From positions 1-39,637 of the forward strand of contig CAKTEE010000017.1 of NCBI GenBank assembly GCA_934546985.1: DNA of 39,637 bases, written 5' to 3'. Origin of the DNA: an uncultured Eubacteriales bacterium. GTDB taxonomy: Bacteria; Bacillota; Clostridia; Oscillospirales; Acutalibacteraceae. The notes under the pieces were generated by a model, which did no database searches, was not told the origin of the DNA, and saw only the letters and a list, made by a program, of their open reading frames with translations. Position 1 is the stretch's first letter. Every line of letters begins with the position of its first letter. Positions 1-7,743 of the stretch are shown here, piece by piece. A program made the translations under genes and the position numbers.

Positions 1-39
1 CCTTCAATCTCTCCTTAACTTTGTTAATTTATTGTCAAT

Positions 40-68
40 ATTATAACCCGTTTTTTCCCTTTAGTCAA
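40..68 (-). promoter_or_regulatory. Leftward sigma-A-type promoter for an off-window gene
   Basis: On the minus strand a TTGACT -35 box (63-68) and a perfect TATAAT -10 box (40-45) are separated by exactly 17 bp. An AAGGAG ribosome binding site follows at 11-16, so the start codon should lie at or just beyond position 1. The gene itself is outside the window. The heptamer GTCAATA occurs three times on the plus strand around here (34, 64, 127). Confidence 0.75.
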
Positions 69-237
69 TATCTATTTATAGATTTTTATAATAATTACAG
101 ATAAATAAATTAAACCATGATTTTTTGTCAATACATGTCATTTATAAAAAGTGTATTTTTGACCGTACCGCAATTACCATTATACGACATAAAATATCAA
201 ACATCAATGGAGAAAATTTAGTAAATAAAACGATTTA

Positions 238-266
238 TTGTCTGCAAAGTATATTTATGATATAAT
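238..266 (+). promoter_or_regulatory. Promoter of the yfbR-MNT-HEPN unit
   Basis: A TTGTCT -35 box (238-243), a 17-bp spacer and a perfect TATAAT -10 box (261-266) face rightward. Transcription would start near 273, leaving about 85 nt of untranslated leader before yfbR. The roughly 170 bp between this promoter and the leftward one are AT-rich and hold no gene that I can see. Confidence 0.8.
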
Positions 267-357
267 AAAAATGTATATTGTCTGAATTAACATCAATGAA
301 ATAAAAGAAATCAAATACTAAAAACAAATGTTAAAAAGCTGAATGGGAGATTATAAT

Positions 358-951
358 ATGTCTAAAAGTTATTTTTTTGCCATGCTTTCCCGTATGAAGT
401 ATATTAATCGCTGGGGATTGATGCGCAATACTTTTACCGAAAACATCAGTGAACACAGCCTTGACGTTGCTGTTATTGCTCATGCATTGGCAATTGTTCG
501 CAACAAAAAATTTGGGGGTACTTTAAATCCGGAACGTGCCGCTTTACTTGGACTTTACCATGATGCAACTGAAATTATTACCGGAGATTTACCTACTCCT
601 GTAAAATATTTTAATGAAGATATCCGGGAAGCTTATCATCAGGTAGAAGAATTATCTTCTATACGACTACTTTCCATGCTTCCTGAAGAATTACAAGAAG
701 ATTATATTCCCCTGCTGTCTCCAAACGAAAAAGAAGAAGAACTATGGGGAATTGTCAAAGCTGCTGATAAGCTTTCAGCCCTAATAAAATGCATAGAAGA
801 AGAGAAAGCGGGCAACAGGGAATTTTCCCGTGCTTACGCTGCAACTATGGAAGCACTTGAAAAAATGGAACTACCGGAGGTACAGTATTTTATAGAAAAT
901 ATGCTACCAGGTTATTACCTGACGCTGGATGAACAGGAGGAATTATTATGA
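358..951 (+). CDS. yfbR: YfbR-type HD-domain 5'-deoxynucleotidase
   Basis: Predicted cytosolic, metal-dependent phosphatase that converts deoxyribonucleoside 5'-monophosphates to deoxynucleosides and phosphate. The 197-aa protein aligns by eye with E. coli YfbR along its whole length. Counting from the ATG at 358, the known active-site residues fall at the same numbers: R18-W19 (substrate), H33, H68-D69 (HD motif) and D137. I chose this ATG over the one at 343 for that reason and because a GGGAGA site sits 7 nt upstream of it. It is the first gene of a three-gene unit; its stop overlaps the next start by 4 nt, implying coupled translation. In other bacteria YfbR is a nucleotide-pool housekeeping enzyme. 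Its linkage here to an MNT/HEPN pair is what makes it unusual. Confidence 0.93.
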   Translation: MSKSYFFAMLSRMKYINRWGLMRNTFTENISEHSLDVAVIAHALAIVRNKKFGGTLNPERAALLGLYHDATEIITGDLPTPVKYFNEDIREAYHQVEELSSIRLLSMLPEELQEDYIPLLSPNEKEEELWGIVKAADKLSALIKCIEEEKAGNREFSRAYAATMEALEKMELPEVQYFIENMLPGYYLTLDEQEELL

Positions 952-1247
952 TTGAACATGAAATTCGGAAAGTTTGCGAAGAAATCAAAAATAAGTTTAA
1001 AACTCAAACAATAATTATTTATAGTAAAAAAAACGACCTTATGGGACATATTTCTTCTTTTAAAATCTGCGCAGTGATTGATACTCCAAACATTCTGCAA
1101 TGTGAAAGTGAAATTTATGGTTCTGTTGACAGCGACTTACCTTTTGATATATTGATTTATACACCGGAACAATGGGAAAAATATTCCGTTCAAAAAGATA
1201 GTTTTGCATCCAAAATTGCTCATACGGGGGTTATTGTTGATGGGTAG
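948..1247 (+). CDS. Degenerate MNT-type minimal nucleotidyltransferase
   Basis: This 99-aa protein has the size and layout of a minimal nucleotidyltransferase (pol-beta fold, MNT family). The C-terminal half, with PFDILIYTPEQWEKY followed by a conserved terminal segment ending in GVIVDG, matches the family well. The catalytic part does not: where active members have GS-x(6-8) followed by a D-x-D pair, this protein has IIIYSKKNDLMG and then SSFKICAVID, so both the Gly-Ser and the metal-binding aspartates are lost. It is therefore likely a catalytically dead paralogue, perhaps a structural or antitoxin partner. It starts inside the end of yfbR (ATGA overlap) and overlaps the HEPN gene by 8 nt. 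The family call is inference from pattern; the gene's reality is supported by position and coupling. Confidence 0.72.
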   Translation: MIEHEIRKVCEEIKNKFKTQTIIIYSKKNDLMGHISSFKICAVIDTPNILQCESEIYGSVDSDLPFDILIYTPEQWEKYSVQKDSFASKIAHTGVIVDG

Positions 1248-1653
1248 GCGCAATAAATCCGCTAAAGACAGCCGTAAATATTTTGAGTGGCTGGAATTTG
1301 CCAGCGAAGACCTTCTTGCTGCCCGCATATTAAAAGAATCGGAAAGCTGCAGCAACACTGCCGCATTCCATTGCCAGCAATGTATTGAAAAGGCTTTAAA
1401 AGCTTATCTTCTTTTGCAGGGTTTTTCATCCCCTGATGGCCACAACTTGACATGGCTATGCAGAAAAGCGGTATTATACAACGAATATTTTGCAGAATGG
1501 CGTGATGAAAGTGCTTTTCTAAACCGTTATTACATTGAAACACGTTATCCTGCCGATATTCCGCTTGATGTTTCGCAGACTATGCTAAATAAAATTTATC
1601 ATATGGCAAACGAAATGTATGATTTTATCTGCCGTGAAGTGTATGAAGAATAA
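1240..1653 (+). CDS. HEPN domain protein
   Basis: This 137-aa all-helical protein has the HEPN signature: FASEDLLAAR near the N-terminus, then CQQCIEKALKAYLL followed by GHNLTWL, and a late ETRYPADIP segment. HEPN proteins encoded next to MNT nucleotidyltransferases commonly form toxin-antitoxin or complex-forming pairs. The R-x(4-6)-H ribonuclease motif of toxic HEPN proteins is not apparent, so nuclease activity is doubtful; the pattern is closer to the non-nuclease HEPN group found with MNT partners. I start it at the ATG at 1240, which overlaps the MNT stop and has a GGGGG stretch 9 nt upstream; an in-frame ATG at 1204 is possible but has no clear ribosome site. A strong hairpin terminator follows. 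Confidence 0.85.
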   Translation: MGRRNKSAKDSRKYFEWLEFASEDLLAARILKESESCSNTAAFHCQQCIEKALKAYLLLQGFSSPDGHNLTWLCRKAVLYNEYFAEWRDESAFLNRYYIETRYPADIPLDVSQTMLNKIYHMANEMYDFICREVYEE

Positions 1654-1678
1654 ATTAGAAATGTTCCATGACATAAAC

Positions 1679-1733
1679 AAAATGGTATTATAGCGTTCAC
1701 CAATTTTAGGCTTACGTTATAATACCATTTTTT
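1679..1733. terminator. Bidirectional terminator between convergent units
   Basis: A 17-bp inverted repeat (1679-1695 with 1715-1731, one G-U pair) encloses a 19-nt loop. A T-run follows on the plus strand, and the A-run before it gives U's on the minus strand. It sits between the HEPN gene and the leftward zinc ribbon gene and can end both. Confidence 0.88.
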
Positions 1734-1741
1734 ATTGTTTA

Positions 1742-2110
1742 TTAAATTGCTGTCCAAATAAATATTCCGCCGCAAATTGCCGTTAATATTCCAAGCACAC
1801 GAATGATTTGTTTGGATTGTTCAATTCCATGCTTTGCCCAAAATTCCAGCGGAGCAAACGGCATTCCAATAAAAGTAATTCCCATTAGCAATAAAGCACC
1901 GCCTAAAACAAACAGGCCAAAAGAAAGATGAAAAAATGTTATACCGACGCCTGATAATACACCTAAAATACCCGCGAATAATATAACAGTGAATACGGAT
2001 TTCCAGCGTTCTAAAGTGCATTTATACTTTTGCGCTTGTATTTTACAGAATTTACTGCAATATTCCTGTGTTTCTAACAATTCTTTTTTGCAATAACTGC
2101 ATGTTTTCAT
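1742..2110 (-). CDS. Zinc ribbon membrane protein, function unknown
   Basis: A 122-aa protein with an N-terminal CxxC-x9-CxxxC cluster (C4, C7, C17, C21) that probably binds zinc, then a basic stretch and three hydrophobic segments (about residues 38-60, 64-85 and 103-121). This is the layout of a small cytosolic zinc ribbon tethered to the membrane. I do not recognise a named family. An AGGTGA ribosome site lies 4 nt before the ATG, and the gene begins 8 nt after the homocysteine methyltransferase gene, so it is the last member of the ddl operon. Nothing in the sequence ties it to methionine metabolism beyond position. Confidence 0.75.
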   Translation of the reverse strand: MKTCSYCKKELLETQEYCSKFCKIQAQKYKCTLERWKSVFTVILFAGILGVLSGVGITFFHLSFGLFVLGGALLLMGITFIGMPFAPLEFWAKHGIEQSKQIIRVLGILTAICGGIFIWTAI

Positions 2111-2118
2111 ACATTCAC

Positions 2119-3342
2119 CTACAGGACAATTGCGCCGTATTTAGCCGCAAGATTTTTTACATCCTGCTCGCTGACATCGCCTTGACTATCAATTATCAGC
2201 CTGCCTTGGTAAAGCCGCAGTGCTTCTTCCAGACCTTCATAAGTATAGGCACGCACAGCAATAGGCAAATGCGACATATAGGCGTTCATACCTAATTCCT
2301 GTGCATCATTAACATCATTGATTTCCACCAAAACGGCATTACAGCCGGCATCTTCCAGTTCGATAAATTCATCTGCGAGGTCAGAAGTACACGTCAGAGG
2401 ATCAGACAAATCAAGCGTATCTCCAAGGAAAAACACACTGTTTTCATAACAGGCGGCAATAACATCTTCTACCTCAGGCAGAGGCTCCGGATAGTATTCT
2501 TTAAGCATCCAACGCACCTGTGCAATATGGCTGGCAGTGGTCCCACAGCACCCGCCAACAATTCTGGCGCCTGCATCTAAAAGCATTTTAATTCCCTGTG
2601 CAAATTCTTCCGGCGTAACAACATTCTGAAGCACACCGTCTATCATTCGTCCTCCGTTGGGTTTTGCGATAATTGGAACTTTGGCATAGGGCATTACAGG
2701 GCGGATAAATTCAGCCATATCTTCCGGCCCAGTAGAACAATTCAAACCAACTGCAGCCGCTCCCATTGCCTGTAATGTTAAAACACACTGCAAAAGGGAA
2801 GAACCGGAAATCGTCCTGCCGTTCTGGTTAACCGTTATCGTTACAAAAACTGGCATCTTACATTCATTTGCCGCTAAGACAGCTGCACGAGCATCTGTCA
2901 AAGACATTAAAGTTTCACAAACCAACAAATCTGCACCGGCAGCTTTCAGTGCAGACGCCTGCTCACGGTATATATCAATCATTTCTTCAAACGAAGTTTC
3001 CCCAAAAGGCTCTGCTTGCAGCGCAGTTGACGACATATCTCCAGCAACAAGCACCCTATGCCCTACAGCAGCACGCGTAATTTTTATTAACTCCCGGTTC
3101 ATCTCCGCCACTTTATCTTCTAAACCAAAATGGCTCAACGCAACACGGTTTGCACCAAAGGTAGGCGCATAAATAATATCCGAGCCCGCATCCGCATAAG
3201 ATTGCTGAAGTTTTTGTATCACTTGCGGATGCTCCAGAATCCATTGCTCAGGGCAAACCCCTGCGGGCATTCCCGCCGCAAACAGGTTTGTCCCTGTTGC
3301 TCCGTCAAGCAACAAAGGCAATTTACCATCCAGAAGTTTCAT
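2119..3342 (-). CDS. Homocysteine S-methyltransferase family protein
   Basis: Residues 1-300 form the zinc-dependent homocysteine methyltransferase barrel, as in the N-terminal module of MetH: LLDGATGTNL at the start, GLNCSTGP with zinc ligand C202 and GGCCGTT with C265-C266. The expected role is methyl transfer to homocysteine to form methionine. At 407 aa it is longer than a stand-alone barrel but far too short for complete MetH. The last ~100 residues resemble a shortened part of the pterin-binding barrel and end at KYGAIVL, and there is no cobalamin-binding domain. Partner domains may be encoded elsewhere, or the methyl donor may be a small molecule. The start is set by AAAGGA 7 nt upstream of ATG. 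It lies between argS and the zinc ribbon gene. Confidence 0.85.
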   Translation of the reverse strand: MKLLDGKLPLLLDGATGTNLFAAGMPAGVCPEQWILEHPQVIQKLQQSYADAGSDIIYAPTFGANRVALSHFGLEDKVAEMNRELIKITRAAVGHRVLVAGDMSSTALQAEPFGETSFEEMIDIYREQASALKAAGADLLVCETLMSLTDARAAVLAANECKMPVFVTITVNQNGRTISGSSLLQCVLTLQAMGAAAVGLNCSTGPEDMAEFIRPVMPYAKVPIIAKPNGGRMIDGVLQNVVTPEEFAQGIKMLLDAGARIVGGCCGTTASHIAQVRWMLKEYYPEPLPEVEDVIAACYENSVFFLGDTLDLSDPLTCTSDLADEFIELEDAGCNAVLVEINDVNDAQELGMNAYMSHLPIAVRAYTYEGLEEALRLYQGRLIIDSQGDVSEQDVKNLAAKYGAIVL

Positions 3343-3379
3343 TTTTTTATCCTTTCATCTTTTATATTTTATGTTTCAC

Positions 3380-5074
3380 TTACATTGATTCTGGTGCATT
3401 GATTTTCATCATGGAAAGTACGTTTTTAATCGTATCACGCACTGCTGTACAAAGCTGAAGCCGTGCCATCATCAGATCTTCCGCCTCGCCCTTTACACGG
3501 CAGGCGTTATAAAATTTATGGAACAATCCAGCCAAATCGAGTACATAACGCGTCATGCGAGCCGGGTCATAATTTTTAGCGGCGCTGATTATTGTTGCCG
3601 TTAATGAAGAAAGGTGACGTATTAATTCTCTTTCCTCAGACGTATTTAGCAGCGCCAACTCCTCCTGTGTACATTCCCTCGGAGCAATTCCTTCTCTTTC
3701 AAGCTTATTTAGAATACTGCAAATACGCGCATGGGCATACTGAACATAGAACACTGGATTTTGAGAAGATTGTTCAATAGCAAGATCTAAATCAAAGTCC
3801 ATCTGGGAACCTGGTTCTCTAAGATTAAACAGAAACCGTGCCGCATCTGCCGGGATTTCATCCAGCAGATCATTCAGCGTAATTGCTTTACCGGTACGTT
3901 TGGACATACGTACTACTTCGCCGCCACGCGTTAGACGAACAAGCTGCATCAATACAACATCCAGACGATTGCCGTCAATACCAATGGCATTCAGCGCACC
4001 TTTCATTCTGGCAACATGCCCGTGGTGGTCTGCACCCCAAACATCTATTGCATGGTCAAAACCACGCAGTACCAGTTTATTTCTATGATAAGCAATATCG
4101 GCCGCAAAATAAGTTGGTGTTCCATTCTGACGAATCAAAACCTCATCTTTTTCCCCGCCATGTTCCGTTGCACGGTACCAAAGTGCACCGTCCTTTTCAT
4201 AGGTCAGCCCGCGCTGTTTCATAATCTCAATTGTTTCAGCCAACTCGCCGTTTTGATGAAGAAGGCTTTCATGGAACCAGCAATCGTAGTGAATCCGATA
4301 TTTTTCCAAATCTGTCTTCATTTTTTCAATGTTCTTCGGCAGTGCAAAATCAACCAGCGCTTTACGGCGTTCTTTCTGGTCAGCATTTACATAGCTGTCA
4401 CCATGGATTTGCGCAAATTCTTCTGCGCGCATTTTAATATCTTCTCCGTGATAGCTATCCTCTGGCAATTCAACTGCATCTTCACCGAGATATTTCTGTA
4501 AATAACGCACTTCAAGAGATAATGCAAACTTATCAATCTGATTGCCGGCATCATTAATATAAAATTCCCGATGTACCTGATAACCTGCATAATCTAAAAC
4601 AGATGCAAGGCAATCGCCCAGCGCGCCGCCGCGTGCATTGCCCATATGCATAGGTCCTGTAGGGTTAGCGGAAATATATTCCACCATAACTTTTTTGCCC
4701 TGCCCGTAATCAGAACGTCCATAATTTTCTCCGCATTCTTTGATATCCTGTAAAACAGCTGCAAAAAAGCTTTGGTTCAAGAAGAAATTAAGAAATCCTG
4801 GTCCGGCAATTTCCGCTTTTTTAAAATACGTTCCGCTCAAATCAATTTCATCTGCAATAGCTTTTGCAATTTTAACCGGCGCCATTTTAAATGCACGCGC
4901 ACACGCCATAGCGGTATTTGCCGCATAATCACCGTGAGAAGAATCCGCAGGGACTTCAATGTGAAATGCCGGTGCAGGTTCCGCCGGAAAAATTCCGCTG
5001 GAAACGCACCGCCCCATTGCATCAAGAATACGTTGATATAACTGTGCTTCTGCTTCCTTAACTATTTTTGACAT
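3380..5074 (-). CDS. argS: Arginyl-tRNA synthetase
   Basis: Class I aminoacyl-tRNA synthetase that charges tRNA-Arg in the cytosol. The 564-aa protein has the normal length. It shows the ArgS N-terminal additional domain, the HIGH-type signature within ISANPTGPMHMGNARGG (HMGN variant), the KMSKS-equivalent VRMSKRTG, and the C-terminal DALR anticodon-binding helix bundle. It starts within the end of the DUF1934 gene; an AAGGAG site lies 13 nt upstream, rather far, but the ATG gives the expected N-terminus. No T-box leader is present, consistent with an internal operon position. Confidence 0.97.
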   Translation of the reverse strand: MSKIVKEAEAQLYQRILDAMGRCVSSGIFPAEPAPAFHIEVPADSSHGDYAANTAMACARAFKMAPVKIAKAIADEIDLSGTYFKKAEIAGPGFLNFFLNQSFFAAVLQDIKECGENYGRSDYGQGKKVMVEYISANPTGPMHMGNARGGALGDCLASVLDYAGYQVHREFYINDAGNQIDKFALSLEVRYLQKYLGEDAVELPEDSYHGEDIKMRAEEFAQIHGDSYVNADQKERRKALVDFALPKNIEKMKTDLEKYRIHYDCWFHESLLHQNGELAETIEIMKQRGLTYEKDGALWYRATEHGGEKDEVLIRQNGTPTYFAADIAYHRNKLVLRGFDHAIDVWGADHHGHVARMKGALNAIGIDGNRLDVVLMQLVRLTRGGEVVRMSKRTGKAITLNDLLDEIPADAARFLFNLREPGSQMDFDLDLAIEQSSQNPVFYVQYAHARICSILNKLEREGIAPRECTQEELALLNTSEERELIRHLSSLTATIISAAKNYDPARMTRYVLDLAGLFHKFYNACRVKGEAEDLMMARLQLCTAVRDTIKNVLSMMKINAPESM

Positions 5075-5504
5075 TGGTATTTTTACTCTCCTTTATCAAA
5101 ATATCAATTTCATTCCTTGTTGCAAGGGATGAGTTAATATCTACATCATATTTAAAACTAAGGTTTCCGCCGCCGCCGTTTAAAGTGCTGGTAATATATT
5201 CCGCACTGACACCCATCATAATACCGCCGTATGGTGTTTCATAATGGCAGAGATGGCGCGCTCCTTTTTCAATAATCATATGGGAATTATACGCTCCCCG
5301 GCGGGACAGCACAACGCTGTTCTCTCCGCTGACTTTCAAAGTAGTTATACTCCCCTGCATGCCGCTGTCTTCACTTTCATTATAGATAATAGTATAACAT
5401 CCATCTTCAAAACCAAGCTGGCCGACAGTTGTCATCTCTACAACTGCACGGTCGTTCTCTGTTTCCTGTATACTTTTAATTTCTATTAAAACTTCTTTCA
5501 GCAT
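5058..5504 (-). CDS. DUF1934 (YwiB-type) beta-barrel protein
   Basis: A 148-aa protein matching the DUF1934/YwiB family, small predicted beta-barrels of unknown function that sit beside argS in many Firmicutes, as in Bacillus subtilis. Typical features are the VEMTTVGQLG opening strand, the YNESEDSGMQGSITTLKV segment and the GARHLCHYETPYGG region. It has a GAGGTGA ribosome site 4 nt before ATG. Its start overlaps the murI stop by 7 nt and its end overlaps argS by 17 nt, so it is firmly part of the operon. Confidence 0.85.
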   Translation of the reverse strand: MLKEVLIEIKSIQETENDRAVVEMTTVGQLGFEDGCYTIIYNESEDSGMQGSITTLKVSGENSVVLSRRGAYNSHMIIEKGARHLCHYETPYGGIMMGVSAEYITSTLNGGGGNLSFKYDVDINSSLATRNEIDILIKESKNTNVKNS

Positions 5505-6337
5505 GCAGTCACCTCTTTTTCATTTAAACTGCCAACATCTACACGGGAAACATCTGCATCCACATCTTTACCTAAAAATATACCTGCAAGCCGTGAAAAT
5601 CCCTGCACTTTATCACTGACAAAAAACTGTGTTTTTCCTGTTCTTCCTGCATCTGTATTCAGCAAATCTTCCTGCAGAAGCAATTCCAATGCAAAGTGAG
5701 CGGCTTCTCTGCCAGTATCAATCAGAACAACCTCTCGGCCCATAACTTTTGCAATAATCGGCGCCAGAATCGGGAAATGGGTGCAACCTAAAATTAAGGT
5801 GTCTACATCCTGTTTTACTATTGGGGCAAGGTATCGCTGTGCAACCAGCGTTGTGACTTCATCATTTTCTTGAATCCAGCCATTTTCAACCAACTGGACA
5901 AACAAAGGACATGCCTGACTGTAAACTTCAGCCTTTGGATTGACAAGATGTATTTCCCTATCAAAAGCATGGCTTTCAATCGTTGCCGATGTGCCGATCA
6001 CGCCGATTTTCCCATTCTTCGTTTGTAAAGCCGCTGCCCTCGCCGCAGGGATAACAACACCTGTGGATGGAATTTGTAATGTTTCAACCATTTCAGGTGC
6101 GGCAGAACTGACGGTACCGCATGCGGCAATCACCATTTTGACATCCATATTCATCAGAAAACGAATATCCTGCTGCGCATATTTTTGTATTGTCTGCGTG
6201 GAGCGTGTTCCATAAGGCACACGCCCTGTATCGCCAAAATAAATAATATTTTCTTTTGGAAGAACCTTGTTTAATTCCCTGACAACCGTAAGGCCTCCCA
6301 AACCGGAATCAAACACGCCGATAGGTTTGTTATTCAT
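5498..6337 (-). CDS. murI: Glutamate racemase
   Basis: Cytosolic cofactor-independent enzyme that turns L-glutamate into D-glutamate for peptidoglycan stems. The 279-aa protein begins with the family hallmark PIGVFDSGLGGLTVV (catalytic D10), and carries the two catalytic cysteines C73 (ACGTVSS) and C185 (LGCTHFP). I use the ATG at 6337 because the N-terminus then matches the family; an in-frame TTG 36 bp upstream would add a lysine-rich extension with no homology. It lies 29 bp after ddl, giving a two-gene wall-precursor block. Confidence 0.96.
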   Translation of the reverse strand: MNNKPIGVFDSGLGGLTVVRELNKVLPKENIIYFGDTGRVPYGTRSTQTIQKYAQQDIRFLMNMDVKMVIAACGTVSSAAPEMVETLQIPSTGVVIPAARAAALQTKNGKIGVIGTSATIESHAFDREIHLVNPKAEVYSQACPLFVQLVENGWIQENDEVTTLVAQRYLAPIVKQDVDTLILGCTHFPILAPIIAKVMGREVVLIDTGREAAHFALELLLQEDLLNTDAGRTGKTQFFVSDKVQGFSRLAGIFLGKDVDADVSRVDVGSLNEKEVTAC

Positions 6338-6366
6338 ACTCTTCCGCTTTCCTTTCCCGCCTGTCT

Positions 6367-7434
6367 TTAGCAACGCTCAAAGGCAAGCGTTATCAGGCGG
6401 TCAAGAAGTTCCTCATAAGGTATTCCGCTTGCTTCAAACAATTTAGGATACATGCTGATAGAAGTAAATCCAGGAATGGTATTTGGTTCGTTTAGCATCA
6501 CTTTTCCATCGCTCCTGCGGATAAAAAAATCTATCCTTGCAAGACCGGAGCATCCTAACGCAATATAGGCACGGCAGGCTTCCGCTCTCACTTCTTCCAA
6601 TTTATCTTCCGGCAATCGAGCTGGGATATGCAATTCAGATGTTCCCGCCAGATACTTCGCATCAAAATCATAAAAATCATTACATGGAACAATTTCTCCG
6701 GGAACAGATGCGATGGGTTCTTCGTTACCTAACACAGCGCATTCCACTTCAATTCCATCCACTGCTTCTTCCAAAACTACCTTACGGTCATGCACAAATG
6801 CCGCAAATATACCCTCGTCAAGCTCTTTCAGATTTTTAGCTTTACTGACACCAACAGACGATCCCGCATTTGCAGGTTTTACAAATACGGGAAATCCAAG
6901 ATATTCCCCCGCTTGCGCCAGTATGGTATCTTTATTTTTCGCATAATCAAATGCAGTAATCCCCAGCCATCTTGCCTGTGGAATTCCAGCAGAATCTGCA
7001 ATAGTATTGGTTAGAGCCTTATCCATGCAAATCCCGGAAGATACGCTGTCACATCCAACGAAAGGGATTCCCGCCATTTGCAAAAGCCCTTGTACTGTTC
7101 CATCTTCGCCGTTTTTACCATGCAGAACAGGAAATACCGCATCAAGATATATTTCCTCTACGCCGTTTTCTTTCAGCAAAAGTAAACCATGACAAGCGGT
7201 ATCAGGAGAAAGTACAGCCGGAATTAAGCTTTCGTCCTTTTCCCATTGGCTATCTGGTAATTTATCCATACTGCCCGCATAATAATACCAGCGGCCATCT
7301 TTTGTGATGCCAACGGTAACAACATCATATTTATCCTTCGGTATTTTCCTAACAACAGAAGACGCAGACAAAAGTGAAACCTCATGCTCGCTGGACGCTC
7401 CCCCAAACAAAACTGCAATACGTTTTTTGTCCAT
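6367..7434 (-). CDS. ddl: D-alanine--D-alanine ligase
   Basis: ATP-grasp enzyme that joins two D-alanines for the peptidoglycan pentapeptide. The 355-aa protein shows the N-terminal GGASSEHEVSLLSA loop, the HGKNGEDGTVQGLL motif, FVKPANAGSSVGVSK of the ATP-grasp fold, SGLARIDFF and the metal-binding end NEPNTIPGFTS, where most ligases have a hydrophobic residue in place of this proline. The start at 7434 is set by AAAGGGAG 7 nt upstream. It heads the operon behind a good promoter. The active-site segment around FYDFDAKY gives no clear sign of D-Ala-D-Lac specificity, so I read it as the housekeeping ligase. Confidence 0.95.
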   Translation of the reverse strand: MDKKRIAVLFGGASSEHEVSLLSASSVVRKIPKDKYDVVTVGITKDGRWYYYAGSMDKLPDSQWEKDESLIPAVLSPDTACHGLLLLKENGVEEIYLDAVFPVLHGKNGEDGTVQGLLQMAGIPFVGCDSVSSGICMDKALTNTIADSAGIPQARWLGITAFDYAKNKDTILAQAGEYLGFPVFVKPANAGSSVGVSKAKNLKELDEGIFAAFVHDRKVVLEEAVDGIEVECAVLGNEEPIASVPGEIVPCNDFYDFDAKYLAGTSELHIPARLPEDKLEEVRAEACRAYIALGCSGLARIDFFIRRSDGKVMLNEPNTIPGFTSISMYPKLFEASGIPYEELLDRLITLAFERC

Positions 7435-7530
7435 GTATGAACTCCCTTTCCAACAGGCCATTGCATGCAGGCCTTAATCTATCTTTACTATTCTATTTAT
7501 ATCGCATTCAAAAAAATTCCATACCAAAAT

Positions 7531-7559
7531 ATCATATCATAGTTATCGCGCCTGTGCAA
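7531..7559 (-). promoter_or_regulatory. Promoter of the ddl operon
   Basis: On the minus strand TTGCAC (7554-7559) and TATGAT (7531-7536) are 17 bp apart, about 95 bp upstream of ddl. The 309-bp gap 7435-7743 holds this promoter, the divergent promoter at 7675 and otherwise AT-rich sequence with no gene that I can see. Confidence 0.65.
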
Positions 7560-7674
7560 ATATTTGGGGCGTTTTTTATGACGAAAAGCCAAAGATATTT
7601 TATAAAAAATAGATGTTTTTCCCATTTTGTACCAAGTGTTAAAAATTTATTTAAAATCTGTCTTTCTGTGTGGG

Positions 7675-7703
7675 ATGACAAACTGTTTAAATAATGCTAT
7701 AAT
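7675..7703 (+). promoter_or_regulatory. Promoter of the unknown gene at 7744
   Basis: ATGACA (7675-7680), a 17-bp spacer and a perfect TATAAT (7698-7703) point rightward; transcription should begin about 35 nt before the start codon. Confidence 0.75.
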
Positions 7704-7743
7704 ACGTTACATAGGAAAATTGTAATAGGTAAGGAGAACAGAA

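Noticed and set aside
4016..4501. 161-aa plus-strand open frame opposite argS
   Set aside because: It lies wholly antisense to a highly conserved synthetase, has no ribosome site and reads as low-quality sequence.
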